A stretch of 64,000 bases of DNA from Mycolicibacterium sp. MU0053 (GTDB lineage: Bacteria; Actinomycetota; Actinomycetes; Mycobacteriales; Mycobacteriaceae). Positions 26,124 to 41,027 of this stretch are shown piece by piece. The stretch covers positions 2,790,001-2,854,000 of the forward strand of contig NZ_OY726397.1 in assembly GCF_963378095.1 (NCBI RefSeq). Reading direction: 5' to 3'. The position numbers and the translations under genes are program-made. Positions within the stretch are counted from its first letter, which is position 1. Each line of letters starts with the position of its first letter. A model generated the notes under the pieces. It searched no databases. It was not told the origin of the DNA and worked only from the letters and a program-made list of their open reading frames with translations.

Positions 26124-26914
26124 CGCACGCAGATCCCCGCTGCGGCCATGGCTTCCTTAACCTCGCGGATGGTCAGTTCCCGGAAGTGGAACACGCTGGC
26201 GGCCAGCACCGCATCGGCCCCGGCCGCCACCGCCGGTGCGAAATGCTCGACCGCACCCGCGCCGCCGCTGGCGATCACCGGCACCCCCACCGCGGCGCGC
26301 ACCGCGCGCAGCATGGGGAGGTCGAAGCCGGCCTTGGTGCCGTCGGCGTCCATCGAGTTGAGCAGGATCTCCCCCACCCCCAGTTCGGCGCCGCGCGCGG
26401 CCCACTCGACCGCGTCGAGGCCGGTCCCCTGGCGCCCGCCATGGGTGGTGACCTCCCAGCCCGAACTGGTGGCGTGGCCACCGGCGGGCACGGTGCGCGC
26501 ATCGACCGACAGCACGATGCACTGGGACCCGAACTGCCGGGCCATCTCCGCGACTAGTTCCGGACGTCCGATCGCCGCGGTGTTCACCGACACCTTGTCG
26601 GCGCCCGCGCGTAGCAACACGTCGACATCCTCCACCGAGCGCACTCCGCCCCCGACGGTCAACGGGATGAAGACCTGCTCGGCGGTGCGACGGACCACCT
26701 CGAGCATGGTGGCGCGCCCGGACGAGGATGCGGTGACGTCGAGGAACGTCAGTTCGTCGGCGCCCTCGGCGTCGTAGCGTGCCGCCAGTTCCACCGGATC
26801 GCCTGCGTCCCGGAGGTTCTCGAAGTTGACGCCCTTGACCACCCGGCCCGCGTCGACATCGAGGCACGGGATCACCCGCGTCGCCAGTCCCGACCGTGTC
26901 GTAACGGCACTCAT
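26120..26914 (-). CDS. hisF: Imidazole glycerol phosphate synthase, cyclase subunit
   Basis: This 264-residue TIM barrel uses ammonia from HisH to convert PRFAR to imidazole glycerol phosphate and AICAR. It starts with [14 protein letters not shown], placing the first catalytic Asp; S-V-D-A carries the second. Phosphate loops G-G-G-V and A-S-G-G-A-G are intact. ATG 26914 overlaps the impA stop as ATGA; the longer reading through impA is rejected. Confidence 0.97.
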   Translation of the reverse strand: MSAVTTRSGLATRVIPCLDVDAGRVVKGVNFENLRDAGDPVELAARYDAEGADELTFLDVTASSSGRATMLEVVRRTAEQVFIPLTVGGGVRSVEDVDVLLRAGADKVSVNTAAIGRPELVAEMARQFGSQCIVLSVDARTVPAGGHATSSGWEVTTHGGRQGTGLDAVEWAARGAELGVGEILLNSMDADGTKAGFDLPMLRAVRAAVGVPVIASGGAGAVEHFAPAVAAGADAVLAASVFHFRELTIREVKEAMAAAGICVR

Positions 26915-27738
26915 CGGTAGTCCTTCCGACTTCCGGCCGCCCGCACGAGTGCGAGCATCTGTTCGTGCACGCCCGGAGCGCCCGCGAGCGCGGACCGTGA
27001 AGCAGGGGTCCACGGCTGGCCCTCGAGGTCGGTGACGATCCCGCCGGCGGCCCGAACGAGTGCCACACCGGCCGCGTGATCCCACACGTGGTGTCCGAAA
27101 CTGATTGCCCCGCCCAGGATTCCGGCCGCGACGTAGGCCAGGTCGATCCCGGTGGCGCCGTGCATCCGCATCCGTGAGCACACCCGGCTCAGATTCTCCA
27201 GTACCGCGGACCGGTACCGGCCGGGGAAGTAGCCGCGGGAGTCGATGTTGAAGGTGCCGACTCCCACGATGGATTCCGCCAGGGCTGAGGGTTGCAGGGG
27301 CTCCAACTGTTCCCCGTTGCAGCGCACCGGGGTACCGACCAGGCTGGTGAACCGCTGCCCGACGAAGGGCAGCCACGTCAACCCCAGCACGGGCTCGCCC
27401 CGCCAGAGCAGCCCCAGCAGCATCGCGGCCATCGGTGACCCCGCCGCGTAGTTGAACGTGCCGTCGATGGGGTCGAGCACCCACACCAGCTCCGAATCCA
27501 GCGGCTCGCCCCCGAACTCCTCGCCGTGCACCCCGATTCCGGTCAGCCGCTGCAACTCGGCGACCACACGTCGTTCGATCGCCAGATCCACCTCGGTGGC
27601 GAAGTCGTCACCCTTCTTGGCCACCGCACTCTCGGCCCGGTGTCCGGCGATGAACTGCGCGGACGCGCCGTCGAGGACGTCGGCGGCGATGGACAACCAC
27701 TCGGACAGCTTGGCCGGATCGAGTTCTGCGACAGGCAT
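26911..27738 (-). CDS. impA: Inositol-monophosphatase-family phosphatase (ImpA)
   Basis: This 275-residue Mg-dependent phosphatase has metal-binding motifs [15 protein letters not shown] and W-D-H-A-A-G. Phe replaces the usual Thr in D-P-I-D-G-T-T-N. M. tuberculosis impA has the same place between hisA and hisF. Family members hydrolyse inositol phosphate, but some actinobacterial members act as histidinol-phosphate phosphatase, the step otherwise missing from this operon; which applies is not decided by sequence. ATG 27738 is 7 bases after hisA. Confidence 0.88.
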   Translation of the reverse strand: MPVAELDPAKLSEWLSIAADVLDGASAQFIAGHRAESAVAKKGDDFATEVDLAIERRVVAELQRLTGIGVHGEEFGGEPLDSELVWVLDPIDGTFNYAAGSPMAAMLLGLLWRGEPVLGLTWLPFVGQRFTSLVGTPVRCNGEQLEPLQPSALAESIVGVGTFNIDSRGYFPGRYRSAVLENLSRVCSRMRMHGATGIDLAYVAAGILGGAISFGHHVWDHAAGVALVRAAGGIVTDLEGQPWTPASRSALAGAPGVHEQMLALVRAAGSRKDYR

Positions 27739-27745
27739 CAGCAGA

Positions 27746-28492
27746 TCAACCGCTGACCGCGGCCAGCGCCTGCGGCAAGGTGAAGCGCTCGGCATAGAGC
27801 GCCTTGCCCACGATGGCTCCCTCGACACCGCGGTCGGTCAGGGTCGCGATGGCCCGCAGGTCATCCAGGCTCGACACCCCACCGGAGGCGATGATCGGCG
27901 CATCGGTTCGCCTGGCGACCTCGGTGAGCAACTCGAGGTTCGGTCCGGTCAGCATGCCGTCCTTGGTGACGTCGGTGACTACGAAGCGCGAACAGCCTTC
28001 GGAATCAAGCCGTTCCAGCACCTCCCACAGGTCGCCGCCGTCGGTCTCCCAGCCGCGGCCACGCAGGCGGTGATCACCGTTGATGATCTGTACGTCCAGG
28101 CCGACCGCCACCCGGTCACCGTGCTCGGCGATCGCTGCGGCGCACCAGGTCGGATTCTCCAGCGCCGCGGTGCCGAGATTGACCCGCGCGCAACCGGTGG
28201 CCAGTGCGGCGGTCAGCGATTCGTCATCGCGGATGCCGCCGGACAATTCGACGGCGACGTCGAGCTTGCCCACCAGCTCGGCGAGCAGTTCGCGGTTGGA
28301 GCCGCGGCCGAAGGCGGCGTCGAGGTCGACCAGGTGGATCCATTCCGCGCCGTCGCGCTGCCAGGTCTCGGCGGCTTCGAGCGCCGACCCGTAGTCGGTC
28401 TCGCTGCCGGCCTTGCCCTGCACCAGGCGCACGGCCTTGCCGTCGACCACGTCGACGGCAGGCAACAGAATCAATGGCGGTTTTGAAGTCAC
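27746..28492 (-). CDS. hisA: Phosphoribosyl isomerase (HisA/PriA, dual His and Trp activity)
   Basis: This 248-residue TIM barrel isomerises ProFAR in histidine synthesis. In actinobacteria the same enzyme (PriA) also performs the TrpF reaction. Catalytic Asp lies in L-P-A-V-D-V and the second Asp in V-T-D-V-T-K-D-G, with phosphate loops L-S-G-G and A-S-G-G-V. R-L-V-Q-G and its flanking K-A-G-S segment match PriA. The absence of trpF from the nearby trp genes fits the dual role. It shares a 4-base overlap with hisH. Confidence 0.95.
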   Translation of the reverse strand: MTSKPPLILLPAVDVVDGKAVRLVQGKAGSETDYGSALEAAETWQRDGAEWIHLVDLDAAFGRGSNRELLAELVGKLDVAVELSGGIRDDESLTAALATGCARVNLGTAALENPTWCAAAIAEHGDRVAVGLDVQIINGDHRLRGRGWETDGGDLWEVLERLDSEGCSRFVVTDVTKDGMLTGPNLELLTEVARRTDAPIIASGGVSSLDDLRAIATLTDRGVEGAIVGKALYAERFTLPQALAAVSG

Positions 28493-29105
28493 AGTCCCTC
28501 AACCCAATTCGCGAGCAGTTCCGCACCAGCGTCGCCGCTCTTCTCCGGATGAAATTGCGTGGCGGCCAACGGGCCGTCCTCGACGGCTGCCAGGAACGGC
28601 ACGTGATGTGTCGACCAGGTCAGCAACGTCTCGGGGTTACCTTCCCAGCGTTGTGCTGCGTAGGAATGCACGAAATAAAACCGTGCGTCGGCTCCGAGTC
28701 CTTTGAACAGCCCGCTGGACGGCGCCGCCTCGACGACGTTCCAGCCCATGTGCGGGACCACCGGGGCGTCCAGTCGGGTCACCGCGCCGGGCCACTGGCC
28801 GCAACCGCGGGACTCCACCCCGAACTCCACCCCGCGGGCGAACAGAATCTGCATGCCGACGCACACCCCGAGCACGGGGCGCCCGGCCGACACCCGGTCG
28901 GCGATGATGCGTTCGCCGTCGATCGATCGCAGCCCGGCCATGCACGCTTCGAAGGCACCCACGCCGGGCACCACCAGACCGTCGGCGTTGGCCGCGGCAT
29001 CGGCATCGGCGGTCACCGTGACGTTCGCACCGGTTCGCTCCAACGCCCGCTGCGCTGAGCGCAAGTTGCCGGATCCGTAGTCGAGCACCACCACGGACTT
29101 CGGTG

Positions 29106-29109
<4 letters not shown>
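28489..29109 (-). CDS. hisH: Imidazole glycerol phosphate synthase, glutaminase subunit
   Basis: This 206-residue class I glutamine amidotransferase supplies ammonia to HisF. Nucleophile Cys lies in G-V-C-V-G-M-Q, and the His/Glu pair in [17 protein letters not shown] near the N-terminus is diagnostic for HisH. The start overlaps the hisB stop by 4 bases. Confidence 0.97.
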
Positions 29110-32196
<3,087 letters not shown>

Positions 32197-32228
32197 CCCT
32201 GCAATTGTCCCTGATCAGTCCAGTTGAA

Positions 32229-32254
32229 TAAAATCCGCGGAGCCCAGAGCGGAT
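32229..32254 (-). terminator. Intrinsic terminator between nadC and hisD
   Basis: On the minus strand ATCCGC, ten bases, GCGGAT is followed by TTTTATT, a hairpin with a U tract. A second hairpin, GTCGGC/GCCGAC with an 8-base loop, lies just before it at 32259-32278. The hairpins sit after the nadC stop and before hisD, so they should separate the nad and his transcripts. Confidence 0.5.
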
Positions 32255-32293
32255 ATCAGTCGGCTTTCACCCGCCGACCAGCAGTGCAGCGTT

Positions 32294-33160
32294 CTAGAAA
32301 TCCAATCCGATGTCGAGCACCCGCACCGAATGGGTCAGCGCGCCGACGGCCAGGTAGTCGACCCCGGTGCCGGCATAGGCCGCGGCCTGGTCCAGGGACA
32401 GTCCGCCGGAGGACTCCAACTGGACATCCGGCGCCTTGGCGTCGCGACGTTGCACCGCGATCTGGGTTTCCCACACCGCGAAGTTGTCCAGCAATATCAG
32501 CTGCACGTCCTCGCCCAACACCGCGTCGAGCTGCTCCAGCGAGTCCACCTCGACCTCGCAGGGCAGCTCGGGTGCGGCGGCGCGGACCGCGCGCAACGCG
32601 GCCACCACGGACCCCGCTGCAGCCACGTGGTTGTCCTTGATCAGCGCGGCGTCCCCGAGCCCCATCCGGTGGTTGACTCCGCCGCCGACGCGCACCGCGT
32701 ACTTCTGCAGCGCGCGTAGCCCGGGCAGCGTCTTGCGGGTGTCCCGGATGCGGGCGCCGGTGCCCTCGACCGCCGCGACCCACTGCGCGGTGGCCGAGGC
32801 GATACCCGACAGGTGGCAGATCAGGTTGAGCATGGTTCGTTCGGCGGTCAACAGGCCGCGGGTGTCGGCCTCCAGGGTCAGCAGCGCATCGCCGGCTCGC
32901 AGCCGGTCGCCGTCATCGGCGCGGCCCAGCACCCGGTAGCCGTCGGCTCCGAGCACCTCGTCGAGCACCAGCAGCGCGACATCGAGCCCCGCGATCACCC
33001 CGTCGGCGCGGGTGACCATCGCCGCGGTGGTGCGGGCGTCGGCGGGCACCGTCGCCACGGTGGTGATGTCCGGCCCGTAACGCAGGTCCTCGTCGAGACC
33101 GCGCGCGATGACTGCGCGGGCCTCGGTCAGCTCAGCGGGGCTCAATCCGCGGCCGGTCAT
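32294..33160 (-). CDS. nadC: Nicotinate-nucleotide pyrophosphorylase (quinolinate phosphoribosyltransferase)
   Basis: This 288-residue enzyme converts quinolinate and PRPP to nicotinate mononucleotide. Family residues R-D-T-R-K-T-L-P-G-L-R, K-Y-A-V-R-V-G-G-G, H-R-M-G-L and L-I-K-D-N-H are present. ATG 33160 shares one base with the nadB stop (TGATG). Third gene of nadABC. Confidence 0.97.
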   Translation of the reverse strand: MTGRGLSPAELTEARAVIARGLDEDLRYGPDITTVATVPADARTTAAMVTRADGVIAGLDVALLVLDEVLGADGYRVLGRADDGDRLRAGDALLTLEADTRGLLTAERTMLNLICHLSGIASATAQWVAAVEGTGARIRDTRKTLPGLRALQKYAVRVGGGVNHRMGLGDAALIKDNHVAAAGSVVAALRAVRAAAPELPCEVEVDSLEQLDAVLGEDVQLILLDNFAVWETQIAVQRRDAKAPDVQLESSGGLSLDQAAAYAGTGVDYLAVGALTHSVRVLDIGLDF

Positions 33161-34755
33161 CAGGCCACCACCGGAGCGTCGACGACCAAGTGCCCGTCGA
33201 GCAGTCGCACTGCCGTGCTGCGGCCCCGTGCGCCGTCGGTCAACGGATGATCGCCGCGGTGGTGGCAACCGCGGCTTTCGGTGCGCTCGGCGGCCGCGGC
33301 GGCCACCGCGCGCGCGGTCAGGGTCAGCGCCGCATCCTCGAACCGGTTGCGGGTGTTGACGGGTCGGGGTTGCGCGGCCGAGAGCGCCTCGGTGAGCCGA
33401 TGCAGCCCGTCGCCGTCGCGGACCACCGACGCGTCCCGAGACATGGCGTGCTGCAGGTCGGTGCGCTCGACGATGTCGTGCTCGACTCGGGCCGGCGCGC
33501 CGGCCATCGGCGGCGCGACGGATGCCACGTGCTCGGCGGCGGCGCGGCCCGCTCGACCGCCGACCACGAGGCCCTCGAGCAGGCTGTTGGAGGCCAGCCG
33601 GTTGGCGCCGTGCATGCCGGTTCTGGCGACCTCGCCGGCGGCATAGAGCCCCGGCACGCCGGTCCGGCCCGTCACGTCGGTGACAACGCCACCGCAGCTG
33701 TAGTGCGCACCCGGCACCACCGGGATCGGCTGCCGGGTGGGGTCGATCCCCGCCGCGTGGCAGGAGGCCGTCACGGTCGGGAACCGCGCCGCGAATCCGG
33801 CGATCCGTCGCGCGTCGAGGTATACGCACGGCGAACCGGTCTCCCGCAGGCGGGCGTCGATCGCGGCAGCCACCACGTCGCGGGGCGCCAGATCCCGCAT
33901 CGGGTGGATTCCATCCATCACCGAATCCCCTTGGGCGTCAATGAGAATCGCACCCTCGCCGCGGATGGCCTCGGTGATCAGCGGACGTCGGCCGCCGGTC
34001 CGGCCGTCGAACAGCATGGTCGGGTGGAACTGGATGAACTCGATGTCGCTGATCGCGGCTCCGGCCCGTAACGCCAGCGCGATGCCGTCTCCGGTGGCCC
34101 CGGACGGGTTGGTGGTGGCGGCGTAGAGGTGGCCGAGTCCCCCGGTGGCGAGGATCACCGCGGCGGCGTGCAAGATGCCGGGCCCGTCCGGGCTCAGCAC
34201 GTGCACGCCGGCGACCGCGCCGTCGTCGACCAGCACCTCGAGGGCGATGTGCTGGTAGCGGATGTCGAGCAGTTGCGCGGCGCTGTCGAGTGCGCGTTGG
34301 ACCTCGGCGCCGGTGGCGTCGCCGCCGGCGTGGATGATGCGGCGACGGGTGTGTCCGCCCTCCCGGGTCAACGCCCAGTGGCCGGGCTCGGATTCGTCGA
34401 ATCGCGCTCCGTCGCCGACCAATGCAGCCACGGCGCGATGACCGTCGGCGACGATCGAGGCGACGGCGTCCGCATCGCACAGTCCGCCGCCGGCGGCGAG
34501 CGTGTCGGCGATGTGTGCCGGCACCGAATCGGCGGCGCCGGGCAGGGCCACGGCGATGCCGCCCTGGGCGTAGAAGGTCGCGGTGGTGTCCGCTCGCGGC
34601 GCCGCCTTACTCAGGACGGTGACCTTGCGGCCGGCGCGGTGGGCGGCCAACGCGGCCGTCAGGCCGGCCACACCGGTGCCGATCACCACGACGTCGGTGC
34701 GTTGCTGCCACCAACCGGCACGCGGACCGGAGCCGCCGCAAGCCGGTCCGGTCAT
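33160..34755 (-). CDS. nadB: L-aspartate oxidase
   Basis: This 531-residue FAD enzyme oxidises aspartate to iminoaspartate. The FAD dinucleotide fold [10 protein letters not shown] is at about 23-32, with [13 protein letters not shown] and substrate-site H-Y-S-C-G-G-V, and A-S-N-S-L-L-E-G near the second FAD contact. The C-terminal helical domain is somewhat short but complete. ATG 34755 overlaps the nadA stop as ATGA. Confidence 0.97.
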   Translation of the reverse strand: MTGPACGGSGPRAGWWQQRTDVVVIGTGVAGLTAALAAHRAGRKVTVLSKAAPRADTTATFYAQGGIAVALPGAADSVPAHIADTLAAGGGLCDADAVASIVADGHRAVAALVGDGARFDESEPGHWALTREGGHTRRRIIHAGGDATGAEVQRALDSAAQLLDIRYQHIALEVLVDDGAVAGVHVLSPDGPGILHAAAVILATGGLGHLYAATTNPSGATGDGIALALRAGAAISDIEFIQFHPTMLFDGRTGGRRPLITEAIRGEGAILIDAQGDSVMDGIHPMRDLAPRDVVAAAIDARLRETGSPCVYLDARRIAGFAARFPTVTASCHAAGIDPTRQPIPVVPGAHYSCGGVVTDVTGRTGVPGLYAAGEVARTGMHGANRLASNSLLEGLVVGGRAGRAAAEHVASVAPPMAGAPARVEHDIVERTDLQHAMSRDASVVRDGDGLHRLTEALSAAQPRPVNTRNRFEDAALTLTARAVAAAAAERTESRGCHHRGDHPLTDGARGRSTAVRLLDGHLVVDAPVVA

Positions 34756-35795
34756 TCGCCGCCGCCGGGCTGGCCGATCTCGATCATCCGGCGGACGCTG
34801 GCCCGGGCCAGGCGCGCCGTCTCGGGATCGACGTGCACCTCGTCGGCGCCGTCGGTCAGGCACCGCAGCATCGCAGCCGGGGTGATCATCTTCATGTACT
34901 TGCAGGAGGCCCGGTCGTTGACCGCCTGGAAATCGATGTCCGGTGCCGCGCGGCGGAGTTGATGCAGCATCCCGACTTCGGTGGCCACCAGCACCTGCCG
35001 GGCGCTGGATTCGCGGGCGGCGTCGAGCATGCCGCCGGTGGACAGGATCTTCACCCGATCCTCGGGGAAGGCGCCCTCGCCCGCCAGGTACAGCGCCGAC
35101 GTCGCGCAGCCGCACTCCGGATGCACGAACAGCTCGGCATCGGGGTGGCTGCGAGCCTGATCGGCCAGTTCATCACCGTTGATGCCGGCGTGCACGTGGC
35201 ACTCGCCGGCCCAGATATGCAGGTTCTTGCGGCCGGTCAGCCGGCGCACGTGGGCACCGAGGAACTGATCCGGGCAGAACAGCACCTCGCGGTCGGGATC
35301 GATGGATTGGACCACCTCGACCGCGTTCGACGAGGTGCAGCAGATGTCGGTCAGCGCCTTGACCGCGGCCGTGGTGTTGACGTAGGAGACCACCACCGCG
35401 TCGGGGTGCTCGTCCTTCCAGGCCCGCAGATCCTCGGCGGTGATCGAGTCCGCCAGCGAGCAACCCGCACGCTGATCCGGGATCAGCACGGTCTTGTCGG
35501 GGGCCAGGATCTTGGCGGTCTCGGCCATGAAGTGCACGCCGGCGAACACGATGGTGTCCTCGGGCGCCGCGGCGGCGATCCGGGACAGCGCCAACGAGTC
35601 ACCGACGTGGTCGGCCACATCCTGGATCTCGGGCAGCTGATAGTTGTGTGCCAGCAGCGTCGCGCCACGCAGTTCTGCCAGTCGGCGGATCTGCGCGGCC
35701 CAGTTCGCGTCGCCCACCACGCCCGAGTAGCCCTCGGGGCTGTCGACTATCTGGTCCACCAACGAAGTGTCCATGTCGCGGTCGGTAAGGGTCAT
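34752..35795 (-). CDS. nadA: Quinolinate synthase A
   Basis: This 347-residue [4Fe-4S] enzyme condenses iminoaspartate and dihydroxyacetone phosphate to quinolinate. [15 protein letters not shown], the Cys-containing segments R-A-G-C-S-L, C-C-T-S-S-N and H-P-E-C-G-C, and S-T-G-G-M are family features. ATG 35795 has AAGGAG 6 bases upstream and faces nrtR across 45 bases that contain the operator. First gene of nadABC. Confidence 0.97.
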   Translation of the reverse strand: MTLTDRDMDTSLVDQIVDSPEGYSGVVGDANWAAQIRRLAELRGATLLAHNYQLPEIQDVADHVGDSLALSRIAAAAPEDTIVFAGVHFMAETAKILAPDKTVLIPDQRAGCSLADSITAEDLRAWKDEHPDAVVVSYVNTTAAVKALTDICCTSSNAVEVVQSIDPDREVLFCPDQFLGAHVRRLTGRKNLHIWAGECHVHAGINGDELADQARSHPDAELFVHPECGCATSALYLAGEGAFPEDRVKILSTGGMLDAARESSARQVLVATEVGMLHQLRRAAPDIDFQAVNDRASCKYMKMITPAAMLRCLTDGADEVHVDPETARLARASVRRMIEIGQPGGGE

Positions 35796-35817
35796 GACCG
35801 CTCCTTTCGGCGTCGAG

Positions 35818-35840
35818 GTTTTCGACTTACAATCGAAAAC
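35818..35840. promoter_or_regulatory. NrtR-type operator between nadA and nrtR
   Basis: A perfect inverted repeat, GTTTTCGA, seven bases, TCGAAAAC, ends at the base immediately before the nrtR ATG and lies 23 bases upstream of nadA. Position and symmetry fit a dimeric repressor controlling both divergent genes. NrtR is known to repress de novo NAD synthesis genes in mycobacteria. Confidence 0.75.
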
Positions 35841-36533
35841 ATGGGAAATTTTAGCACTGCGCATGAAGTGCTTGCGGTTGTGTTCCAAGTTCGGGGCCTG
35901 GGCAGCCGAAACCCGCAGCTCAGCGTGCTGCTGTGGGAACGGGCCCTGGCACCGGAGCGCGGCGCGTGGTCGCTGCCCGGCGGCGGACTGCGACACGACG
36001 AGGACATGACGAGTTCAGTTCGGCGTCAACTCGCCGAGAAGGTCGACCTCAAGGAGATCGCCCACCTCGAGCAACTGGCGGTGTTCTCCGAACCCGACCG
36101 CGTGCCCGGCTACCGCACCATCGCCTCCACCTTCCTGGGCCTGGTGCCCTCCCCCGCGACCCCTGAATTGCCGCCGGACACCCGCTGGCACCCGGTGGAC
36201 ATGCTGCCGCCGATGGCGTTCGACCACGGCCCGATGATCACCCACGCGCACGCCCGGCTGATCGCGAAGCTGTCTTACACGAATATCGGCTTTGCCTTGG
36301 CCCCAACGGAATTCGTGCTGTCAACGCTGCGGGACATCTATGGTGCCGCCCTCGGTTACCAGGTCGACGCGACCAACCTGCAGCGCGTGTTGGTCCGGCG
36401 CAAGGTGATCACCCCCACCGGCACCACGGCTCAATCCGGGCGCAGCGGCGGGCGCCCCGCCGCGGTGTACCGGTTCACCGACTCGCAGTTACGGGTCACC
36501 GACGAATTCGCGGCCCTGCGCCCACCGACCTGA
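35841..36533 (+). CDS. nrtR: NrtR-type Nudix-domain regulator of NAD biosynthesis
   Basis: This 230-residue protein has an N-terminal Nudix fold (about 1-140). The Nudix box is degenerate: R-R-Q-L-A-E-K replaces the catalytic R-E-x-x-E-E, so hydrolysis is unlikely. A C-terminal winged-helix DNA-binding domain follows (about 150-230, with R-V-L-V-R-R-K). This is the NrtR architecture; ADP-ribose is the usual effector. ATG 35841 directly abuts the operator and has no ribosome site, suggesting a leaderless or very short-leader mRNA and autoregulation. Longer upstream readings run through nadA antisense. Confidence 0.88.
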   Translation: MGNFSTAHEVLAVVFQVRGLGSRNPQLSVLLWERALAPERGAWSLPGGGLRHDEDMTSSVRRQLAEKVDLKEIAHLEQLAVFSEPDRVPGYRTIASTFLGLVPSPATPELPPDTRWHPVDMLPPMAFDHGPMITHAHARLIAKLSYTNIGFALAPTEFVLSTLRDIYGAALGYQVDATNLQRVLVRRKVITPTGTTAQSGRSGGRPAAVYRFTDSQLRVTDEFAALRPPT

Positions 36534-36608
36534 CAGAGTTGATTTTTAAGGGATCTGTAAGAGACACTCATAGGTCGGTGCCGCTCCATGCGGTGCGAAG
36601 GGAGTCCC

Positions 36609-37949
36609 ATGGAGCTTGGCAACGCCGCCGTGGACAGCAGTGCCGCCGAATGGATCGGTGCGCCGCCGCACGAGGAATCGGCGTCACACGCCAGTCCGCT
36701 GCGGCCCTCCCTGGACCCGTTCTACCTGCCGCCTGCCGGATTCGAACACGCCCAACCGGGCACGGTGCTGCGCAGCCGCGACGTTCAACTGGCGTTCCTC
36801 GGGTTGATCCCGCAGCGCATCGTCGCGACCCAACTGCTCTATCGGACCTCCGACCGCAACGGTGCCCCCGAGGCGGCGGCCACCACGGTGATCGTCCCCG
36901 CGGAGCGCGCACCCCACACGCCGACCCCGGTGCTGTCCTACCAATGCGCGATCGACGCGGTCACCGATCGCTGCTTCCCGTCCTATGCGTTGCGGCGCGG
37001 CGCCCACGCCGTCGGATCGCTCGCCCAGCTGGAATTCCTGCTGATCGCCGCCGCGGTCGCCGAGGGCTGGGCCGTCTCGGTCCCCGACCACGAAGGCAGC
37101 CGCGGGATGTGGGGCGCCCCGAATGAGCCCGGCTACCACATTCTCGACGGCGTGCGCGCCGCGGTGTCGGCGCCCCGCCTCGACCTTTCCCCCGCCGCCC
37201 CGGTGGGCCTGTGGGGTTATTCCGGCGGCGGTCTGGCCACCGCCTGGGCCGCCGAGGTCTGCGCCGACTACGCCCCCGAACTCAATGTCGTCGGCGCGGT
37301 GCTCGGTTCCCCGGTCGGCGATCTGGGCAGCACCTTCCGCCGGCTCAACGGCACCTTCTACTCGGGCCTGCCGGCCACAGTGGTGGCCGCGTTGACCCAC
37401 ATCTATCCCGACCTGCACCGGCTCATCGACGAGCACGCCACCCCGGAAGGCAAGGCGATGCTCAAACGCATCGAAAAGCTGACCACCATGCACGCCGTGC
37501 TGAGCCTGGTGCGCATGGACATGGACAAGCTCGTCGACTGCCCGCTCGAGCAGATCCTCGACAGCCCCGAGGTGCAACACGTCTTCGCCGACATCAAGCT
37601 GGGCGGCACCGCGCCCACCCCGCCGGTGCTGGTCGTGCAGGCCGTGCACGACCGGATAGTGTCCGTCGACGACATCGATGAGCTCATCGACGCGTACAGC
37701 ACCGGCGGCGCGCACGTCACCTATCACCGCGACCTGTTCAGCGAACACATGCTGCTGCATCCGATGTCGGCGCCCATGACGTTGCGCTGGCTCATCGACC
37801 GGTTCGAGGGTCGCCCACTGTCGGAGAACTACGTCCGCACGAAGTGGCCCACGTTGCTCAATCCGATGACGTACCAAGGCATGTGGCGTCTCGGCAAGGT
37901 GGCGGCCCGGGTGGTTTCCGGGCGGGTGCTCAACCGCCGTCCGTTGTGA
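36609..37949 (+). CDS. Secretory-lipase-family alpha/beta hydrolase
   Basis: This 446-residue protein has nucleophile motif G-Y-S-G-G-G (Ser near residue 207), a plausible Asp in V-H-D-R-I-V and His in S-E-H-M-L-L, in the correct order for the LIP family (homologue of Rv1592c). There is no clear N-terminal signal peptide. ATG 36609 has AAGGGAG 4 bases upstream. Its 3' end overlaps the convergent DUF2567 gene by 20 bases. Likely ester hydrolysis; substrate unknown. Confidence 0.87.
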   Translation: MELGNAAVDSSAAEWIGAPPHEESASHASPLRPSLDPFYLPPAGFEHAQPGTVLRSRDVQLAFLGLIPQRIVATQLLYRTSDRNGAPEAAATTVIVPAERAPHTPTPVLSYQCAIDAVTDRCFPSYALRRGAHAVGSLAQLEFLLIAAAVAEGWAVSVPDHEGSRGMWGAPNEPGYHILDGVRAAVSAPRLDLSPAAPVGLWGYSGGGLATAWAAEVCADYAPELNVVGAVLGSPVGDLGSTFRRLNGTFYSGLPATVVAALTHIYPDLHRLIDEHATPEGKAMLKRIEKLTTMHAVLSLVRMDMDKLVDCPLEQILDSPEVQHVFADIKLGGTAPTPPVLVVQAVHDRIVSVDDIDELIDAYSTGGAHVTYHRDLFSEHMLLHPMSAPMTLRWLIDRFEGRPLSENYVRTKWPTLLNPMTYQGMWRLGKVAARVVSGRVLNRRPL

Positions 37950-38565
37950 CCGACGCCGTGCCCACCGGCGTGCCCAGGACCAGTCCCTCGACCGGCGGGT
38001 AGCCGCCGAGGTCGTCGCGCGCCGCCGCCACCGCGCACACCGCGTACACCAGCGCGGCCGTGGCGACCGGGACCAGCAGGGTGGTGGCGATCTGCAGTGG
38101 CGTGGTCCCGAAGAACGCCGCGGGCGCCTCGGCGACGTAGTGCACCCGATGCTCCGGGGACACCGGCGCCCCGTCCAGATCGATCGCGTCGTAGCGCGCG
38201 TTGACCAGCACCGTCCCGAGGGCCGCGGCGGCGGCCGCCGCGGCGCCGACGCCTACGCACAGGGCGGTGAGCATCAGCGGGCCCCGGTGCGCGCGCCACT
38301 GCCAGGCCGCGGTCGAACCGATGACCGCCAGCACGCACAGCATGCCGAGCATCAGGAACGCCGCGACGAAGAAGTGATCGGCCTCGGTGCCCAGGTAGGC
38401 CCGCACCCGCTCACCGCTCTTGGTCAAGGCGATGACGCCGTGCGCCGGCGGCGCCAGCCACGCCCACAGCGCCCCCACCGCGGCACCGCACAGCGTCAGA
38501 CCCAGCGCGAGGATCAGCGCGGCGCGTCCCCGCGAGATGGCCGGCGGCGGGACGGCGCCGGTCAT
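37930..38565 (-). CDS. DUF2567-type four-helix membrane protein
   Basis: This 211-residue protein has membrane helices at about 14-38, 65-88, 95-118 and 155-180, and an extracytoplasmic loop between the first two. It is the positional and family match of Rv1591. ATG 38565 overlaps the bsaP stop as ATGA, making bioB-bsaP-DUF2567 one likely transcript. Function unknown; the conserved link to biotin genes is the only clue. Confidence 0.78.
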   Translation of the reverse strand: MTGAVPPPAISRGRAALILALGLTLCGAAVGALWAWLAPPAHGVIALTKSGERVRAYLGTEADHFFVAAFLMLGMLCVLAVIGSTAAWQWRAHRGPLMLTALCVGVGAAAAAAAALGTVLVNARYDAIDLDGAPVSPEHRVHYVAEAPAAFFGTTPLQIATTLLVPVATAALVYAVCAVAAARDDLGGYPPVEGLVLGTPVGTASVTTDGG

Positions 38566-38813
38566 CGGCGGGTCTCCAGGTCCTCGGAGTCGACGACACC
38601 GTGGCGGGAACACTTGGCCCACCAGCCGTCGGGGCGCACCTGCACGATCATCCGGCGGCCGCACGCCGCGCAGAATCGTGGCGGTTCCAACCCGAGCTGG
38701 GCGGCGGTGGGAATCACCGCAGCGGCAACCGCATCGGTTGCCACTCCCGTGTAGACGTTGAACGCGCCCGCGCTGACCGGAGCGGGCGACGCCGGGAGAT
38801 CTGCGACCATCAC
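38562..38813 (-). CDS. bsaP: Biotin synthase auxiliary protein BsaP
   Basis: This small 83-residue protein has three cysteines in C-A-A-C-G-R-R and W-A-K-C near the middle-to-C-terminal part, suitable for an iron-sulfur cluster. The family (Rv1590) is reported as an accessory protein that mycobacterial BioB needs to make biotin. It starts 6 bases after bioB, which supports the assignment. Two adjacent Met codons make the start uncertain by one residue. Confidence 0.85.
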   Translation of the reverse strand: MMVADLPASPAPVSAGAFNVYTGVATDAVAAAVIPTAAQLGLEPPRFCAACGRRMIVQVRPDGWWAKCSRHGVVDSEDLETRR

Positions 38814-38819
38814 CTGTTT

Positions 38820-40474
<1,655 letters not shown>

Positions 40475-40489
40475 CCCGGGCGCGCCGGT

Positions 40490-41020
40490 TCAAACGCCGC
40501 CGAGCAGGTGCTCGACGCGTTGGTCGCCGTCCCAGTGCCGCAGCGCCACCAGGCGGCCGGTCAGGTCGCGGCCCAACTCCGGCACCGCGGTCAGCGCCCG
40601 GCCCGCCTCCTCGGCACTGAACCGGCGCCCGAGCGTGACGTGCGGCGTCCAGTGGCCGGGCGCGCTGTGCGGTGCCGGACCCGGACGCAGATGCGGGGCG
40701 CAGACGTCGTGGACATCCGCGTGTAGCGCCAACAGGTCCGGCGACGCCACGATCAACCGCGCCAGCACGTAGCTGCGCCGTCCGAACAGCAGGGGCGCGC
40801 CCACCACACCGTCCAGCGGCAACCGGTCCAACAATTGCGCCACCGCCGCATCGGCCGCGGTATCGATGTGCTCGGCGGCCAGCAAGGTCACATGTGGGCG
40901 GTTGGTCGCGGACTGCACGCGGGACTGACTCGGCAACCCCGCGTCGGCCAACTGTCGCCAGCATCGACGCAGCTGCGCGTCGGTGGGTTCGTCGAACAGC
41001 AACTCGATGGAGTGGACCAT
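40490..41020 (-). CDS. 2H phosphoesterase (2'-5' RNA ligase / cyclic phosphodiesterase family)
   Basis: This 176-residue protein carries the two diagnostic H-x-T motifs, R-P-H-V-T-L at about 42-47 and T-P-H-V-T-L at about 125-130. Proteins of this fold act on 2',3'-cyclic phosphates or 2'-5' RNA bonds. It lies 7 bases downstream of bioD on the same strand and may be in the bioFD transcript. No link between this enzyme and biotin is known; real substrate unknown. Confidence 0.85.
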   Translation of the reverse strand: MVHSIELLFDEPTDAQLRRCWRQLADAGLPSQSRVQSATNRPHVTLLAAEHIDTAADAAVAQLLDRLPLDGVVGAPLLFGRRSYVLARLIVASPDLLALHADVHDVCAPHLRPGPAPHSAPGHWTPHVTLGRRFSAEEAGRALTAVPELGRDLTGRLVALRHWDGDQRVEHLLGGV

Positions 41021-41027
41021 CAGGCGC

